A stretch of 64,000 nt of DNA from Cheilinus undulatus (lineage: Eukaryota > Chordata > Actinopteri > Labriformes > Labridae): contig NC_054886.1 of NCBI RefSeq assembly GCF_018320785.1, positions 4,773,207-4,837,206 of the forward strand, given 5' to 3'. Shown piece by piece: positions 12,601 to 32,060 of the stretch (its first letter is position 1; every line of letters starts with the position of its first letter). A model generated the notes under the pieces. That model had not been told where the DNA came from and made no database searches. It saw nothing but the letters and a program-made list of their open reading frames with translations. Both the position numbers and the translations under genes were made by a program.

Positions 12601-15600
12601 CCCAATTTTTGCCACTTTTATCCCAACTTTTTCCCATTTAAGCTACCTTTTGCCATTAAATACCTCTTTTTTTCCCCAACTTTTTTTTTTTGCCATTTTT
12701 GCAACTTCATACCCATTTTTGCCCTTTTTCACAATTTTTTCTCCCAACTTTCACCCAAATACCACTTTCTTTCTGATTTGTGCCCATTTTAGCCACTTCT
12801 TTTTGGCAATTTTATACCATTTTTGCTGTTTTTCACCATTTTTTGCCACTTTCGCCCATTTAAGCTACCTTTTGGCATTGAATACCACTTGTTTCCTATT
12901 TTTTACCTGTTTGTGCCACTTCTTTTGCCACTTTTATCCCTTTTTTGCTCTTTTTCATCACTTTTCATCAATTCAAGCCAGTAAATAGCATTTATTTCCT
13001 ATTGTTTGCCCATTGTTGCCACTTTTTTCCAATTTCTGCCACTTTTATCCCATGTTTGCCCATTTAAGCTACTTTTTGCCATTAAGTACCACTTTTTTCC
13101 CTACATTTTGCCAATATTATCCCATTTTTGCCCTTTTTCACCATTTTTTTTCTCCCCGCTTTTACCCAAATACCATTTTTCCCTCATTTGTGCCCATTTT
13201 AGCCACTTTTTTTTGGCAATTTTATACAATTTTTGCCCTTTCTTACCATTTTTTGCCACTTTTAGCACATTTAAACTACCTTTTGCCATCAAATACCACT
13301 TGTTTCCTCTTCCTTGCCCATTTATGCCACTTCTTTCTGCCATTTTAATCCCATTTTTGCCCTTTTTCATCACTTTTCACCCATTTAAGCTACCTTTTGC
13401 CACTAAATACCACTTGTTTCCTATTTTTTTTGCCAATTTTTGCCACTCTTGACTGCTTGTTGCCCATTTTAGTCACTTTTCATTCTTTTTGTGCCACATT
13501 TTTGACAATTTTGGACCATTTTTTGCCACCTGTAACTAATTTTTTGTTACTTCTCACCCATTTTTGCTACTTCCTGACCCTTTTTCCAAGTCTCCCTTCC
13601 CATTTCCGCCCCTTTCAGCCATTTTAGTTGCTTTTGACCATTTTTGCCTCTTTTAACTTATTGTTATTGCTACTTCAAGCTTTTTTTTGCCACTTTTCAC
13701 CACTTAAATTGTGGCTCTTACAAAGGTATTTTTCAGCAATTTTGCTCTTTGGTTGAGAAGGGTGAGCGACCCTGCTTTAGACCCTCTTTGACTCCCCAGT
13801 TTCCACTGTGGACTATTTTCACCTCCTCATCACCCAGGTCCTCAAGTGGGAGCATGACCTGTACGCCTCCAGGGCTTTCTGTCTTTCTTACCATTTTATC
13901 TCTGCTGTTTAAGATTGCCAGGTCACCTCCTTTGGAGTTGCAGAAGTTTTTGCTTGATTGCCAACTTCTCGATGTTTTTGAAAGAAAAAAACAGCTTTCA
14001 CCAAACTTGTTCCAGCCTGATGGACAAGCCCGAGCTACAAATTTAGAAGATGGAGAGAAACCATTAATCAGGCTGTGACCACCAACCTACTGTAGACTGA
14101 TAAAACAAACTTTAATGACAGACATCTTACTCAGCCTGTTGACCCTCTGCTGTAACTGATCTCTCTCTGCTGTTAGACTGTTGTAGTCAGTTCTCAGCTG
14201 ATCTTTCTCCCTCTGCAGAGTATTATATCGGCTCTGTAAGTCGTTGTTGTTTTTCTGCAGCTGGTCCTTGTCACCCTCCAGTGAGGAATAATTCCTCTGT
14301 AACTCATGCTTTTCTCTCTGCAGGTTGGTCAGGTTCCTCTGCACGCCTTCACAGTTTAGTTGCAGCTGATCTTTCTCTTGTTTCAGGATGCTGTAGCTTT
14401 GCTCCATCTGGTCTCTCTCTTTGGTCAGGCCACCTCTAATTGTTTCCAAACTGCTGTAGTTTGTCTGTAACTGCTCATTGTTCCTCCTCAGATCATTGTA
14501 ACTCTGCTCTAATACATCCTTGTCTCTGGACAGTGATTGGTATCTGCTCTGAAGTTGATATTTGCTCTGATTCAGATCAGTGTAGCTCGTCTCCAGAGAG
14601 GAATAATTCCTCTGCAACTCATGCTTTTCTCTATGCAGTTCATCAGAGCTCTTCTGCATGTTACTATAGTTTGTCTGTAACTGATCCTTCTCTTGTTCTA
14701 AGGTGTTGTAGCTTTTCTGCAGCTGGTCTTTGTTCTCTGTCAGGTTAGTCAATGTGTCCTCTAACTGTAGCTTCTCTGCAGCTCCAGCCTGAATCAAGTC
14801 AGCTGACATGGGATGGATGAACATGTGATCTGTGGGAGGAAAATGAAGAAAGAATGTGATTTCCTTGAAGGCATACATCTGTACGTCTGTGCCATTCCCG
14901 TGAATGTGGCAATCTTTGGGGCATGATGGGAGTTGTTAGAATGAAGAAGTAACTTACAGTAGAGAAGCTGACCTATGTTTCCAGCCAGAAGAGCAAAAAT
15001 TAATCCAAGACACACAGAGACACATCTGGAGGGAGGCTTTCCTCTGCGAAGATCCACTGTAGGAGACATAAAATAAAGTTAACAAGATTACATAAAAATA
15101 AACTAGGAATAAAAAAAGAAAAAAACTTTTTATGATTTGCATTTGGTCTGTCAGTGCTAAAGCATTAATCAGGATGAGATAAAGGTCTAAGTTTATTGTA
15201 TTTTGTCTTTAAAAATCAGAGCTAATGCATGCTGTTTTGACTCTATAGGTGCACCTTAGTTCAGCCACTGTAGTGCACCCCCAAAATAAAGGTGCCAGAG
15301 ACCGGGGACCCCCACTGTACCTGAAGGTGTTTAAACACAGCCATGCACATTCAAGAATAGTCATGTGGAGACAAGGCTTCCCATTAGGGGGGAAATGGGA
15401 GAGCTCTCTGGGGCCCAGCCAAACCGGGGTCCAGTGAAATCATGGCCCATTGTAAAGTTAAACTGGTATTTTATATTTAACCCGAATAATAACCACTCTT
15501 ATCAAAGAAACACATTTTAATTAATTTGTGTAATGAATAGCCCTCTTTTAAAATGTAAATCCTTTTGTTAAAACAGTAAAATATAATAACTAAAATTAGT

Positions 15601-18600
15601 AAATAATAACAAAAAATGGTGAGAAAAGGTGGTGAAAATACATTTTATAAGTCGCAGAAATGGGCTAGAAATGCCAAAAATGAGATAAAAGTGGCAAAAA
15701 AAGGGTTAGCGGAGGCAGAAATAGTCAGAAACTGGCAAAAATGGGCATAACAAACTGTGAAATGTGGCTTAAAAAGTGGTAAGAGGGGCTAATAGTGGCA
15801 ATTATGTGTCAACAGAGCCAACGATAGGCAGAGAGTGGCAATATTGGGTTTAGAAATGGCAAAAACAGGCAGGAAAAAAGGGGAGGAAAGTGTTTAAAAT
15901 GGACACAAATGGGGTTTAAGTTGCAAAAATATGTTGAAATGGGCAAAATTGGTGAAAAGGAGATGAAAATTGGTTAAAATAAGGCAAAACTGGTGCAAAA
16001 TGGGAACAGTATACTTCAGAAATGTTCTTAGTTTTTTAAAGTCATCTGGAGACCCCCTCTCAGTGTCTCGCGACCCCAAGTGGGGCCCCAACCCCAAGGT
16101 TGAGAACCCCTACTGTAGTGGAGCAGCATTTCTTCTAATCTCACAGAAATGGGAAATCAGATTTCAGTTAAATAAATCATCTCTAAGTCTTTAAAATCAA
16201 GCTTCAAAATCATAAAAAAAAGAGGCAGTAAAATCTGCTTCAGGATGGTGTGGGCGTGTCTGTTTAATTAACTGAAGCCACGCCCACTCACTCACAAAAT
16301 AATGCTACAGTTTAAATGGAGGAAAGTACACCATTACCCTGACCTTTGACCTTACGATGAGGTTATGATCAGAGCGCAGCTGCCTGGCTCTGTACCAGAG
16401 AAGAGATAAAGTCTGTTTCTGGCTCAAATCTCTGTTATGATGCTTTAAATCAGGGGTGTCAAACCCAATCACAGCAGGGGACTGGAGTCTGGATTCAGGA
16501 CTAACCTGAGCCCCTAACAGTGTCAATATTTACAGTAACCCCTGACTGTCAACCTAAATGATTTTGAGATTAAAAGTCAAGCTTACAAGCTTTAAAGGTG
16601 AAAAAATTACATTTAAAGTCAAAATAATGTTTTTAAAAGACAAAGTATAGAGATAGAATAATGAAACCATGACTTTTAAGTCAAAATGTGATATAAAAGT
16701 TAAAATCATGAGTTTTAGAGGTAAAAAATGAGCTCAAAGTCAAAGTTAGGAGTTGAAATGGTCAGCAAAACTGAGATAAAATTCAAATTCATGATATTTA
16801 ACAATCAAAATGTGAGATAAAATCGAAATTGTGAGTTTAAAATGTCAAAATATGAGATTAAATTTCAAATTCATGAGTTTTTAAAGTCAAAATATAACAA
16901 AATTAAAAATCATGAATTTAAAAGTCAGATTTAGGAGTTGAAAAAGGTCAAAACACGTTTTGAGTAAAAATCATGACTTTAAAACTTCAAACTAGGATTT
17001 AATGCAAAACGATGAATCTTAATGTTAAAAATGTGAGATAAAAAGTAAAAGTTATGAGATGTAAAGGTTAAAATATGAAATAAAAAGTCAAAGCTATAAC
17101 TTTTAGTCATAACTGTGAGATGCAAAATTGAAAATATAAAGAAAACACTAATTTCTTCTATGTTCCTGACTTTTTATCCAATTATTTTCACTGTTTACTT
17201 TTTCTAATTTTTATGACTCAACAAGGATATTATAAATCATCAAGGTTAAGTTTACGTTTTTATACTGGAGGAAATCTGCAGACCTCATACTGGTGGGCCA
17301 GTTATAATAAAAATATCATAGGATCCAGTGGGCCGGGTGTAACTGTACCACGGGCCGGATTTGACCCCCAGGCCTTGAGTTTGACACCTGTGCTTTAAAT
17401 GATCCATAGACCACTGTGACTGATAGATTTGGCAAATTTACTTCACAATAAACCAAAACAAAGCATTTAACTGACTGTTAACTTTCAATAAAGGCAGTGA
17501 CAGCAGCTAACAACAGACTGTACTGGGATGGACTGCTCTGGGATTTTATACTGTAGCGTTAGAGGGGCGGGGTCATTCCCCACTGTGGGCTGGTGACATC
17601 ACCAGTCCACATATTGGCCCCGCCCAAATTAATCTCGGCCAGGAAAGAGGTGAAAAGCTTTCTAATGGTCAAAATCCAAATTTCAGTCACATGTAGATCT
17701 GAGTGTTTTCACGTGTTTAAAGCAGCAGCTTTATTCCAACATATCTAGTGTGATAAGACATAAACTTTGGATTTCACTTTACAGGGTCTTTAATTGTTGA
17801 TCTTAACTAGAAGGCAGCTAAACATTAACTCCTGGTCTAAAGGTTGTTAAATTAACTGGGATCATTGGATTCCAGGGAGTCATTTTGTACATGCACTCCT
17901 GCATAGACTCTGTATTTGATAGAAAAGCACTCTCAGGCTCTCTCCTAGCCCTATCCTCACTTCTGACCACGCTGCTGTAGCAGTGCAGCTCTCCTTTAAC
18001 CTCTGAGACCTGAGCGTTTCTTTGGAGAGCTTTTTTATTTTCTCCCACTTATTTGGGATAAATACGGCCTGATAAGTTAAAATATCAGTCTTGACGTTGA
18101 ACAGGAATTTTCTGGAAAATTTTCCTTTCCCAAAACCCCCCAAAATTCCATAATAAATAAAGTGTCTTTAAAAAATTCTTAAACATAGTTTTAAAGTATC
18201 ACATGAAAGGTATCCAGGTATTTCTTTAGATAGTCCTCAAATCTGTCAGTGAAAATTCCTCATAAAGCCTGAAAATTCCATTTGAAAAATTCCCCAAAAT
18301 GCCATGCAAATTCCTGAAAAATTTCAAGCGAATTCCCCAATCATTTGAGTAAATTTCCCCTTAAATTTCTTGGCAAATTCTATAAATTTTCAAACACATT
18401 CTCCAAAATGCCATGAAAATGATGTTAACATCCCAAACCCCTAAAAGTTTTCTAAGAAAAACTCAGAAAATTTCAAAGGACAATCGTGAACTCCAAATTT
18501 GAAATCCAATTCACCCAAAATTTTGTTATAATTTCCCCATTTTCCTATGAAAATGCATTAAAAAACTGAGATAAATTTAAAGCAATGAAACCTTATAAAA

Positions 18601-19182
18601 TATACAAACATATCCTCTTAATTTACATAATACTTTGATAACTTCCAAGCAAAAATCCCTAAAATATCCAAGCAGCAAATTAGCTTAACATTTCAAGCAA
18701 ATACCTTAAACTTGAATGGACATTTTGGATTATTATGACATCAATTCTAATTCAAAAAATGTTTGCTTTAGGAAGGAAAGTCAAAATGTAATGTCCTCAT
18801 ATGTGGATGCAGAGTCTTAGGAGATTAAACCATTAGTTTAAAAGCCAGCACCATAAAAATATATCCCAAGACAATGTCAGCCTGTAGAGGGCAGTCACTG
18901 AGCATATTTTTTTAAACAGTAGAATTTAACTACTTTGAGCCAAAATGTCTAGATTTGGACCCAAATTGGTTAACAGTACTCCTAAATACATTTAAACATT
19001 GTTTGCATAATGAAAAAAGGGCTGGTGACTTTTTAAAACATAATTTAAAATTCCTAATACCCTTACTATGTCTACCCTTCTATGTAGTATTTTCAGGTTC
19101 ATATTGTACCTTTTGTCATGAGGCCTTTCATTGTGAAGTTCTTGGTCAGATGTTCGCTCTCATCAATCTCTATCAGGTCCAT
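6491..19182 (-). CDS. C-type lectin receptor A (CD209/ASGR-like, type II membrane protein), six coding exons
   Basis: This is a predicted cell-surface Ca-dependent sugar-binding receptor. Coding exons, in order, are 19182-19110, 15056-14958, 14829-14131, 14034-13892, 11634-11525 and 6629-6491, totalling 1263 nt (420 aa). All introns are GT-AG and phases fit. The protein has a 24-residue cytosolic tail, a membrane span (VSVCLGLIFALLAGNIGQLL), a coiled-coil stalk of about 230 residues with recurring LQREK and NYSSLE units, and one C-type lectin domain. The domain shows RACPSGW, HAWIGLTD, a galactose-type QPD and the WND of Ca site 2, with the expected cysteines. No ITIM or ITAM tyrosine motif is seen in the tail. 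Introns hold many transposons; the last (6630-11524) contains a decayed Tc1. A tandem paralogue lies at 36762-41829. The general family is secure; the exact orthologue (CD209, CLEC4 or asialoglycoprotein receptor-like) is not. Confidence 0.88.
6770..8113 (+). mobile_element. hAT-like non-autonomous element with internal TTTTTGCCAC simple repeat
   Basis: The right end AAAAGGTTGAGAACCCCTGC (about 8092-8111) and the block at 7900-8090 (GGGCCCCCAGTTTGGCTGG, GACTATTCTTGAATGTGCATG) match the better-preserved copy at 34883-35895. The interior at 6840-7080 and 7640-7870 is a degenerate TTTTTGCCAC / AACCCATTTT repeat. Unrelated AT-rich sequence at 7090-7640 may be a later insertion. The left terminus is not clear. 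It lies in the last intron of lectin gene A. Confidence 0.6.
9262..9745. other. AT-rich insertion with poly-T tract inside the Tc1 fossil
   Basis: It starts with a T run of about 20 bases (9267-9288) and continues as TTTATTTA-rich sequence. This may be the reversed A-tail and 3' end of a retroposed element. No coding motif is seen. Confidence 0.35.
9750..10605 (+). mobile_element. hAT-like element with GTCAAAATATGAGAT-type internal repeat, copy 1
   Basis: It begins GGGGTGTCAAACTCAATCAC and ends with ...AACACCTG. The interior is a degenerate repeat of AAAAGTCAAAATATGAGAT and TTGTGAGTT units. The same termini and interior occur at 16451-17390, 20075-20370 and, inverted, at 40381-41187. It is inserted within the Tc1 fossil. 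Confidence 0.7.
11525..11634 (-). CDS. Lectin A exon 5: middle of C-type lectin domain
   Basis: It is 110 nt between acceptor TTCCACAG and donor GTAAGT. It encodes MFVKGLLEVHVHAWIGLTD then SVSEGTWRWVDQTKTTTT, containing the WIGL core motif. The length and phase equal those of exon 5 of gene B (37130-37239). Confidence 0.9.
11740..12066 (+). pseudogene. LINE reverse-transcriptase fragment (5' half), interrupted by a hAT insertion
   Basis: Readable stretches are KSANNTTLGLISEGDE and STYRWEVDHLVTWYCQNNPE, then NAPKTAETAVDCR, ending at 12066. The region is typical of the late RT part of fish L2/Rex-type LINEs (usual form DDTTLIGLIS ... W...N.LEL...KT.E...DFR). The upstream part at 11740-11880 is frameshifted. 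The sequence resumes at 13783 after the inserted element. Confidence 0.65.
12067..13774. mobile_element. hAT-like element, TTTTTGCCAC repeat interior, 8-bp target duplication
   Basis: Terminal sequences are CAGTGATACTCAGCGTGTGG on the left and GGTTGAGAAGGGTGAGCGACCCTG on the right. The flanks are CTGTAGAC (12059-12066) and CTTTAGAC (13775-13782), a 7-of-8 match fitting hAT insertion. Inside, 12170-13690 is almost entirely degenerate TTTTTGCCACTTTTATCCC and TTTAAGCTACCTTTTGCC repeats, which give several false open frames. The same family, inverted, is at 49692-50501. It interrupts a LINE fragment in an intron of lectin gene A. Confidence 0.8.
13775..13880 (+). pseudogene. LINE reverse-transcriptase fragment (3' half)
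   Basis: It continues the fragment ending at 12066. Frames here give pieces such as DSPVSTVDYF and QVLKWEHDLYASRAF, matching the LINE segment that follows the VDFR motif. Confidence 0.55.
13892..14034 (-). CDS. Lectin A exon 4: start of C-type lectin domain
   Basis: It is 143 nt, from acceptor TTTGTAG to donor GTAAGA. It encodes RACPSGWNKFGESCFFLSK followed by SRSWQSSKNFCNSKGGDLA and ending NSRDKM. It holds the first conserved cysteine pair and the GGDLA motif. Confidence 0.92.
14131..14829 (-). CDS. Lectin A exon 3: coiled-coil stalk
   Basis: It is 699 nt, opening ATCACATGTTCATCCATCCC after acceptor CCCACAG and closing AACAGGCTGA|GTAAGA. It encodes a Gln/Leu/Glu/Asn-rich heptad stalk built from roughly 21-residue repeats (LQREKHELQRNYSSLE, SRDKDVLEQSYNDL, LKQEKDQLQ). 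It is 42 nt (14 codons) shorter than in gene B, so repeat number differs between paralogues. Such stalks usually drive oligomerisation. Confidence 0.92.
14958..15056 (-). CDS. Lectin A exon 2: transmembrane segment
   Basis: It is 99 nt between CTCCTACAG and GTAAGT. It encodes LRRGKPPSRC followed by VSVCLGLIFALLAGNIGQLL. The basic residues before the span support the type II orientation. It is one codon shorter than in gene B. Confidence 0.9.
15274..16115 (-). mobile_element. hAT-like element, TTTTTGCCAC family, inverted copy
   Basis: The right end ...AACCCCAAGGTTGAGAACCCCTACTG (16090-16115) is the inverted terminus CAGTAGGGGTTCTCAACC. The left arm at 15283-15430 (AATAAAGGTGCCAGAGACCG, CAGCCATGCACATTCAAGAA) matches the arms at 1495 and 35780. 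The interior at 15600-15990 is GGTGGCAAAAATGGG-type repeat. It lies in intron 1 of lectin gene A; the left tip is degraded. Confidence 0.7.
16451..17390 (+). mobile_element. hAT-like element with GTCAAAATATGAGAT repeat, 10-bp direct repeats
   Basis: The termini are CAGGGGTGTCAAACCCAATC and GAGTTTGACACCTG. It is flanked on both sides by TGCTTTAAAT (16441-16450 and 17391-17400), consistent with a target duplication. The interior from 16560 to 17160 consists of degenerate GTCAAAATATGAGAT / AAAATTCATGAGTTT units. There is no transposase. Confidence 0.85.
17530..17650. other. Short GC-box inverted repeat
   Basis: GGGGCGGGGTC near 17565 faces GGCCCCGCCC near 17616, with GGTGACATCACC between. It is imperfect and could be an old palindromic element end. 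No function is assigned. Confidence 0.3.
17800..18010. repeat. Intronic segmental-duplication block, copy A (paralogous to 40085-40260)
   Basis: AACTGGGATCATT, AGTCATTTTGTACATGCACT, CCTGCATA and CTGTATTTGAT appear in the same order in both lectin genes' first introns. This supports a duplication covering introns as well as exons. Confidence 0.7.
18100..18720. repeat. Degenerate AAATTCCCCAAAATG-type simple repeat
   Basis: Units such as AAATTCCCCAAAATGCCATG, TTCCTGAAAAATTTC and CAAATTCT recur irregularly. A similar stretch lies at 45740-46075. It is intronic in lectin gene A and non-coding. Confidence 0.5.
19110..19182 (-). CDS. Lectin A exon 1: start codon and cytoplasmic tail
   Basis: It is 73 nt, ATG at 19182 and donor AAAG|GTACAA. 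It encodes MDLIEIDESEHLTKNFTMKG then LMTK. The ATG is chosen because gene B has a co-linear ATG (41829) with a similar 24-residue tail and the same donor phase. No tyrosine signalling motif is present. Confidence 0.85.
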
Positions 19183-19370
19183 CCTGATTACAGTCCCTGT
19201 ATTACAGAAGAGAAGAACATTTTAAAGTCTCTACTTTAAAACCACCTCCAGTTTGATCTTTGAGCCAATCTTTGCTTCCTTTGCAGATTCTGACTAAAAC
19301 TGGAATAAAAATGAACTAAAGTGAAATATTTAGTCATCGATGAGGGAAAAGTCTTTAAATGTGCCCTTAC

Positions 19371-19440
19371 CTCAGAGTCGAAAGATTAAAGAAGTGAGAT
19401 GCTGCGATCACATCTGCAGAGATATTTAACATGCAGATAA
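19371..19440 (-). other. Probable non-coding first exon of lectin gene A
   Basis: The donor GACTCTGAG|GTAAGG ends at 19371, and the sequence before it is paralogous to that ending at 42183 upstream of gene B, including ATATCTCTGCAGATGTGAT. The likely acceptor is just 5' of the start-codon exon (...TAATACAG). The transcription start is not determined. Confidence 0.5.
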
Positions 19441-19768
19441 CAGGAAGCTCTTTTTACCCATGTCATCATGTTTGTCTTTACTTAAACTCTGGTTGGTTTT
19501 AAAAAAAGTCCTGACTGATGTACTTTACTCACATTCTAGTGTCAAAATAATTTTGGGGATATCACCTGAAAGTGTAAGAAAGGAAAGTTCAGCAGTTATC
19601 ATAGAGAAGTTTCTATCTGTAATGCTCCAGATTTACATCCTCTGCAGTTTCTGTTCCTTTTTCCACACAGATTACTTTCCCCTGGTGAAATGAAACAGTG
19701 AGTTAGAGTGAAAAGTTGAAGGTATTGGGTATGCTTCAAACATGTAATAACGTCAATTACATTTTAAG

Positions 19769-20040
19769 ATCCATCCATTATCTACATTGCTTATCTCATG
19801 GTTGCAGGGAGCTTCAGCCAATCCCAGCTGTCGTTGGGTGAGAGGCGGGGCTACATCCTGGACTGGTCGCCAGTCCATCACAGGGCTGACATGCAGAGAC
19901 AAACAAGCAATCACAACTCACACCTATGGGCAATTTAGAAAGTAGCAGGCATGTCTTTACTGGGAGGAAGCCACAGAACCAGGAGAGAACTCACACATGC
20001 AAACTCCCCACAGGAAGTCCTGCCTGATTAATGCATTAAT
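19769..20040 (+). mobile_element. LINE-type 3' tail fragment (fish-wide repeat)
   Basis: ATCCATCCATTATCTACATT, CAGGGAGCTTCAGCCAATCC, GGTCGCCAGTCCATCACAGG and GCATGTCTTTACTGGGAGGA are the landmark blocks of a very common fish LINE 3' region. The family (L2- or RTE-like) is recalled, not searched. Confidence 0.65.
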
Positions 20041-20074
20041 GATACACTCATTAACCCTTTAGATCAGGGGTGTC

Positions 20075-20370
20075 AAACTCAACCAAAGAAGGGACCGGAT
20101 TCTGAATTAAAGTCTAACAGGAAGACCTAGTAGGGTCCACATTTAACCAAACTGTTAACCTCATTTTTGCCAGTAATAAATTGTGGGGAAAAGAAATAAG
20201 ATAGAGATGAGATAAAATGAGATAAAAAGTCAAACTTACTAGTTCAAAAGGTCAAAACACAAAATTAGACGTTAAAAAATGCTTTTAAAAGGCAAATACA
20301 TAAAAACGAAAGTCACAATCCTGTTTTTAAGGCAAAAATATGGCTTAAAAATAGTGCATTGTCACATTAT
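20075..20370 (+). mobile_element. Truncated hAT-like element, GTCAAAATATGAGAT family
   Basis: It begins CAGGGGTGTCAAACTCAACC and runs into AGATAAAAAGTCAAAC-type repeats, then stops near 20370. The right terminus is missing. Confidence 0.65.
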
Positions 20371-20499
20371 AAAAACAAGAATCGACAGAAGCCAGTTCAT
20401 TTGTAGTTCTACACATCTAAAGGGTCTTTTAACTCACTTTGTCTCTCTCATGGCGTTTTTCCTCTCTCCTACAGCGTCCATTACAATTAAATACATACT

Positions 20500-20761
20500 G
20501 ACAATTATGCATATTAGGCGATGACGTCATTTAGTGAGTTCTGGCGACTGTTGGCACAGCCAATAGCTACTTTCCTTACTGAGGAGTTGGCAACGCTGGA
20601 GCGGACGAACCTTTAAAATTCTCGTACCAGTCACTGGTTGGACCGACTGTGAAAACATCTCTGCTAGAAAGCAAACATTTTAGAGAAACTTAGAATCTAC
20701 GCTTGGAAATTAAACTTCAGGACACCTGAGGAAGAAAAGTTTTTCAAGACACCTGCGGAAA
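20500..20761 (+). promoter_or_regulatory. Putative promoter and 5' UTR of the Ala/Pro-rich gene, with CRE
   Basis: A perfect cAMP-response palindrome TGACGTCA lies at 20522-20529, about 230 bases before the ATG at 20762. CpG content is locally higher than in the surrounding DNA. A CRE is compatible with CREB/ATF control but is not proof. Confidence 0.45.
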
Positions 20762-30700
<9,939 letters not shown>

Positions 30701-30721
<21 letters not shown>

Positions 30722-31480
30722 TGTTCCTGATCCTGCAGCTCTTCCTTGAGCTGTTGTTCCTGATCCTGCAGCTCTTCCTCAGGCTGATGTTCCTGATGCT
30801 GCAGCTCTTCCTCGAGCTGATGTTCCTGATCCTGCAGCTCTTCCTTGAGCTGATGTTCCTGATCCTGCAGCTCTTCCTTGAGCTGATGTTCCTGATCCTG
30901 CAGCTCTTCCTTGAGCTGATGTTCCTGATCCTGCAGCTCTTCCTCGAGCTGATGTTCCTGATCCTGCAGCTCTTCCTTGAGCTGATGTTCCTGATCCTGC
31001 AGCTCTTCCTCAAGCTGATGTTCCTGATCCTGCAGCTCTTCCTTGCGCTGATGTTCCTGATCCTGGAGCTCTTCCTTGCGCTGTTGTTCCTGATCCTGCA
31101 GCTCTTCCTCGAGCTGATGTTCCTGATCCTGCAGCTCTTCCTCGAGCTGATGTTCCTGATCCTGCAGCTCTTCCTTGCGCTGATGTTCCTGATCCTGCAG
31201 CTCTTCCTTGCGCTGATGTTCCTGATCCTGCAGCTCTTCCTTGCGCTGATGTTCCTGATCCTGCAGCTCTTCCTTGCGCTGTTGTTCCTGATCCTGCAGC
31301 TCTTCCTCGAGCTGATGTTCCTGATCCTGCTGCTCTTCCTTGCGCTGTTGTTCCTGATCCTGCAGCTCTTCCTAGAGCTGATGTTCCTGATCCTGCTGCT
31401 CTTCCTCGAGCTGATGTTCCTGATCCTGCAGCTCTTCCTCAAGCTGATGTTCCTGTTTCTGCATCTCCTCCTCGAGCTGA
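30701..31480 (+). repeat. 33-bp minisatellite downstream of the stop, about 24 units
   Basis: The unit is the same as in the coding array, but many copies have CTTGAG or CTTGCG in place of CTCGAG. In the frame that would encode DVPDPAALP, CCT TGA stops recur. The array starts in a different frame from the upstream coding sequence. One plus frame (264 codons, LFLELMFLILQ repeats) and one minus frame (277 codons, NISSRKSCRIR repeats) stay open only because the unit length is a multiple of three. Confidence 0.92.
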
Positions 31481-31645
31481 ATGTAAGAAGCAAAGTTATT
31501 TTCTACTTTTTGTAAAACAGTTTAAAAAACATTTATTTTGTTAGCAAGAAATGCAACTTGTTTATTTTCCACTTTTCTTGGAGATTTTACTTTTTACAAA
31601 AAAAAAATTCATTTAGATAATGTGTTTTTTGATTTAGATTGTTTC

Positions 31646-31651
31646 AATAAA
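31646..31651 (+). promoter_or_regulatory. Candidate polyadenylation signal AATAAA
   Basis: It lies about 165 bases after the minisatellite array and 925 bases after the stop codon of the Ala/Pro-rich gene, in AT-rich sequence. Confidence 0.4.
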
Positions 31652-31739
31652 TAACCATAAGTTGTTAATCTGTGCCTGTTCCTTTCAGTTATTTATTTAG
31701 AATTATACAAGTATTTCAGAACAAACAGAGTAGGAGTTT

Positions 31740-32060
31740 GGGGTGGAATAATCATTGATTAATCACAATCGAGGTAAAAAGTTCAATTAATCATGATTTT
31801 GATTTTTGCCATAATCGCCCAGCCCTTCTCCCCATCAACTTTGGGACCCAACTCTTCCACTCTTAGGCGCAGAGAAAGGGAGGAGAACAAGGAGGAGCCT
31901 CCTGGAATAATGGGAGTGTCTCAGATTGATTCTGCAGTTTTTTTATCAGGACACAATGGCAGGATTTGTGCAGCACCATCATGCCACAGGAAAGGTGGTT
32001 ACTAGTGCTGGGCGATTAATTAAAAATGATCAAAACCGACATTTAGAGCAAATAACTGAC
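31740..32060. mobile_element. Two hAT-like or MITE ends (AGGGCTGGGCGAT family)
   Basis: ATAATCGCCCAGCCCT ends at about 31826 and GTGCTGGGCGATTAATT begins near 32007. Both are ends of the common fish AGGGCTGGGCGAT repeat family, with ATTAATC-rich arms. They face outward or belong to two truncated copies. Confidence 0.5.

Noticed and set aside
12104-13627. Several overlapping open frames of 60-148 codons rich in Phe, Leu, His, Pro
   Set aside because: They are translations of the TTTTTGCCAC simple repeat inside the hAT-like element, open in more than one frame.
14440-14748. 102-codon plus-strand frame, with a twin at 38020-38328
   Set aside because: Antisense shadow of the coiled-coil stalk exons of the two lectin genes.
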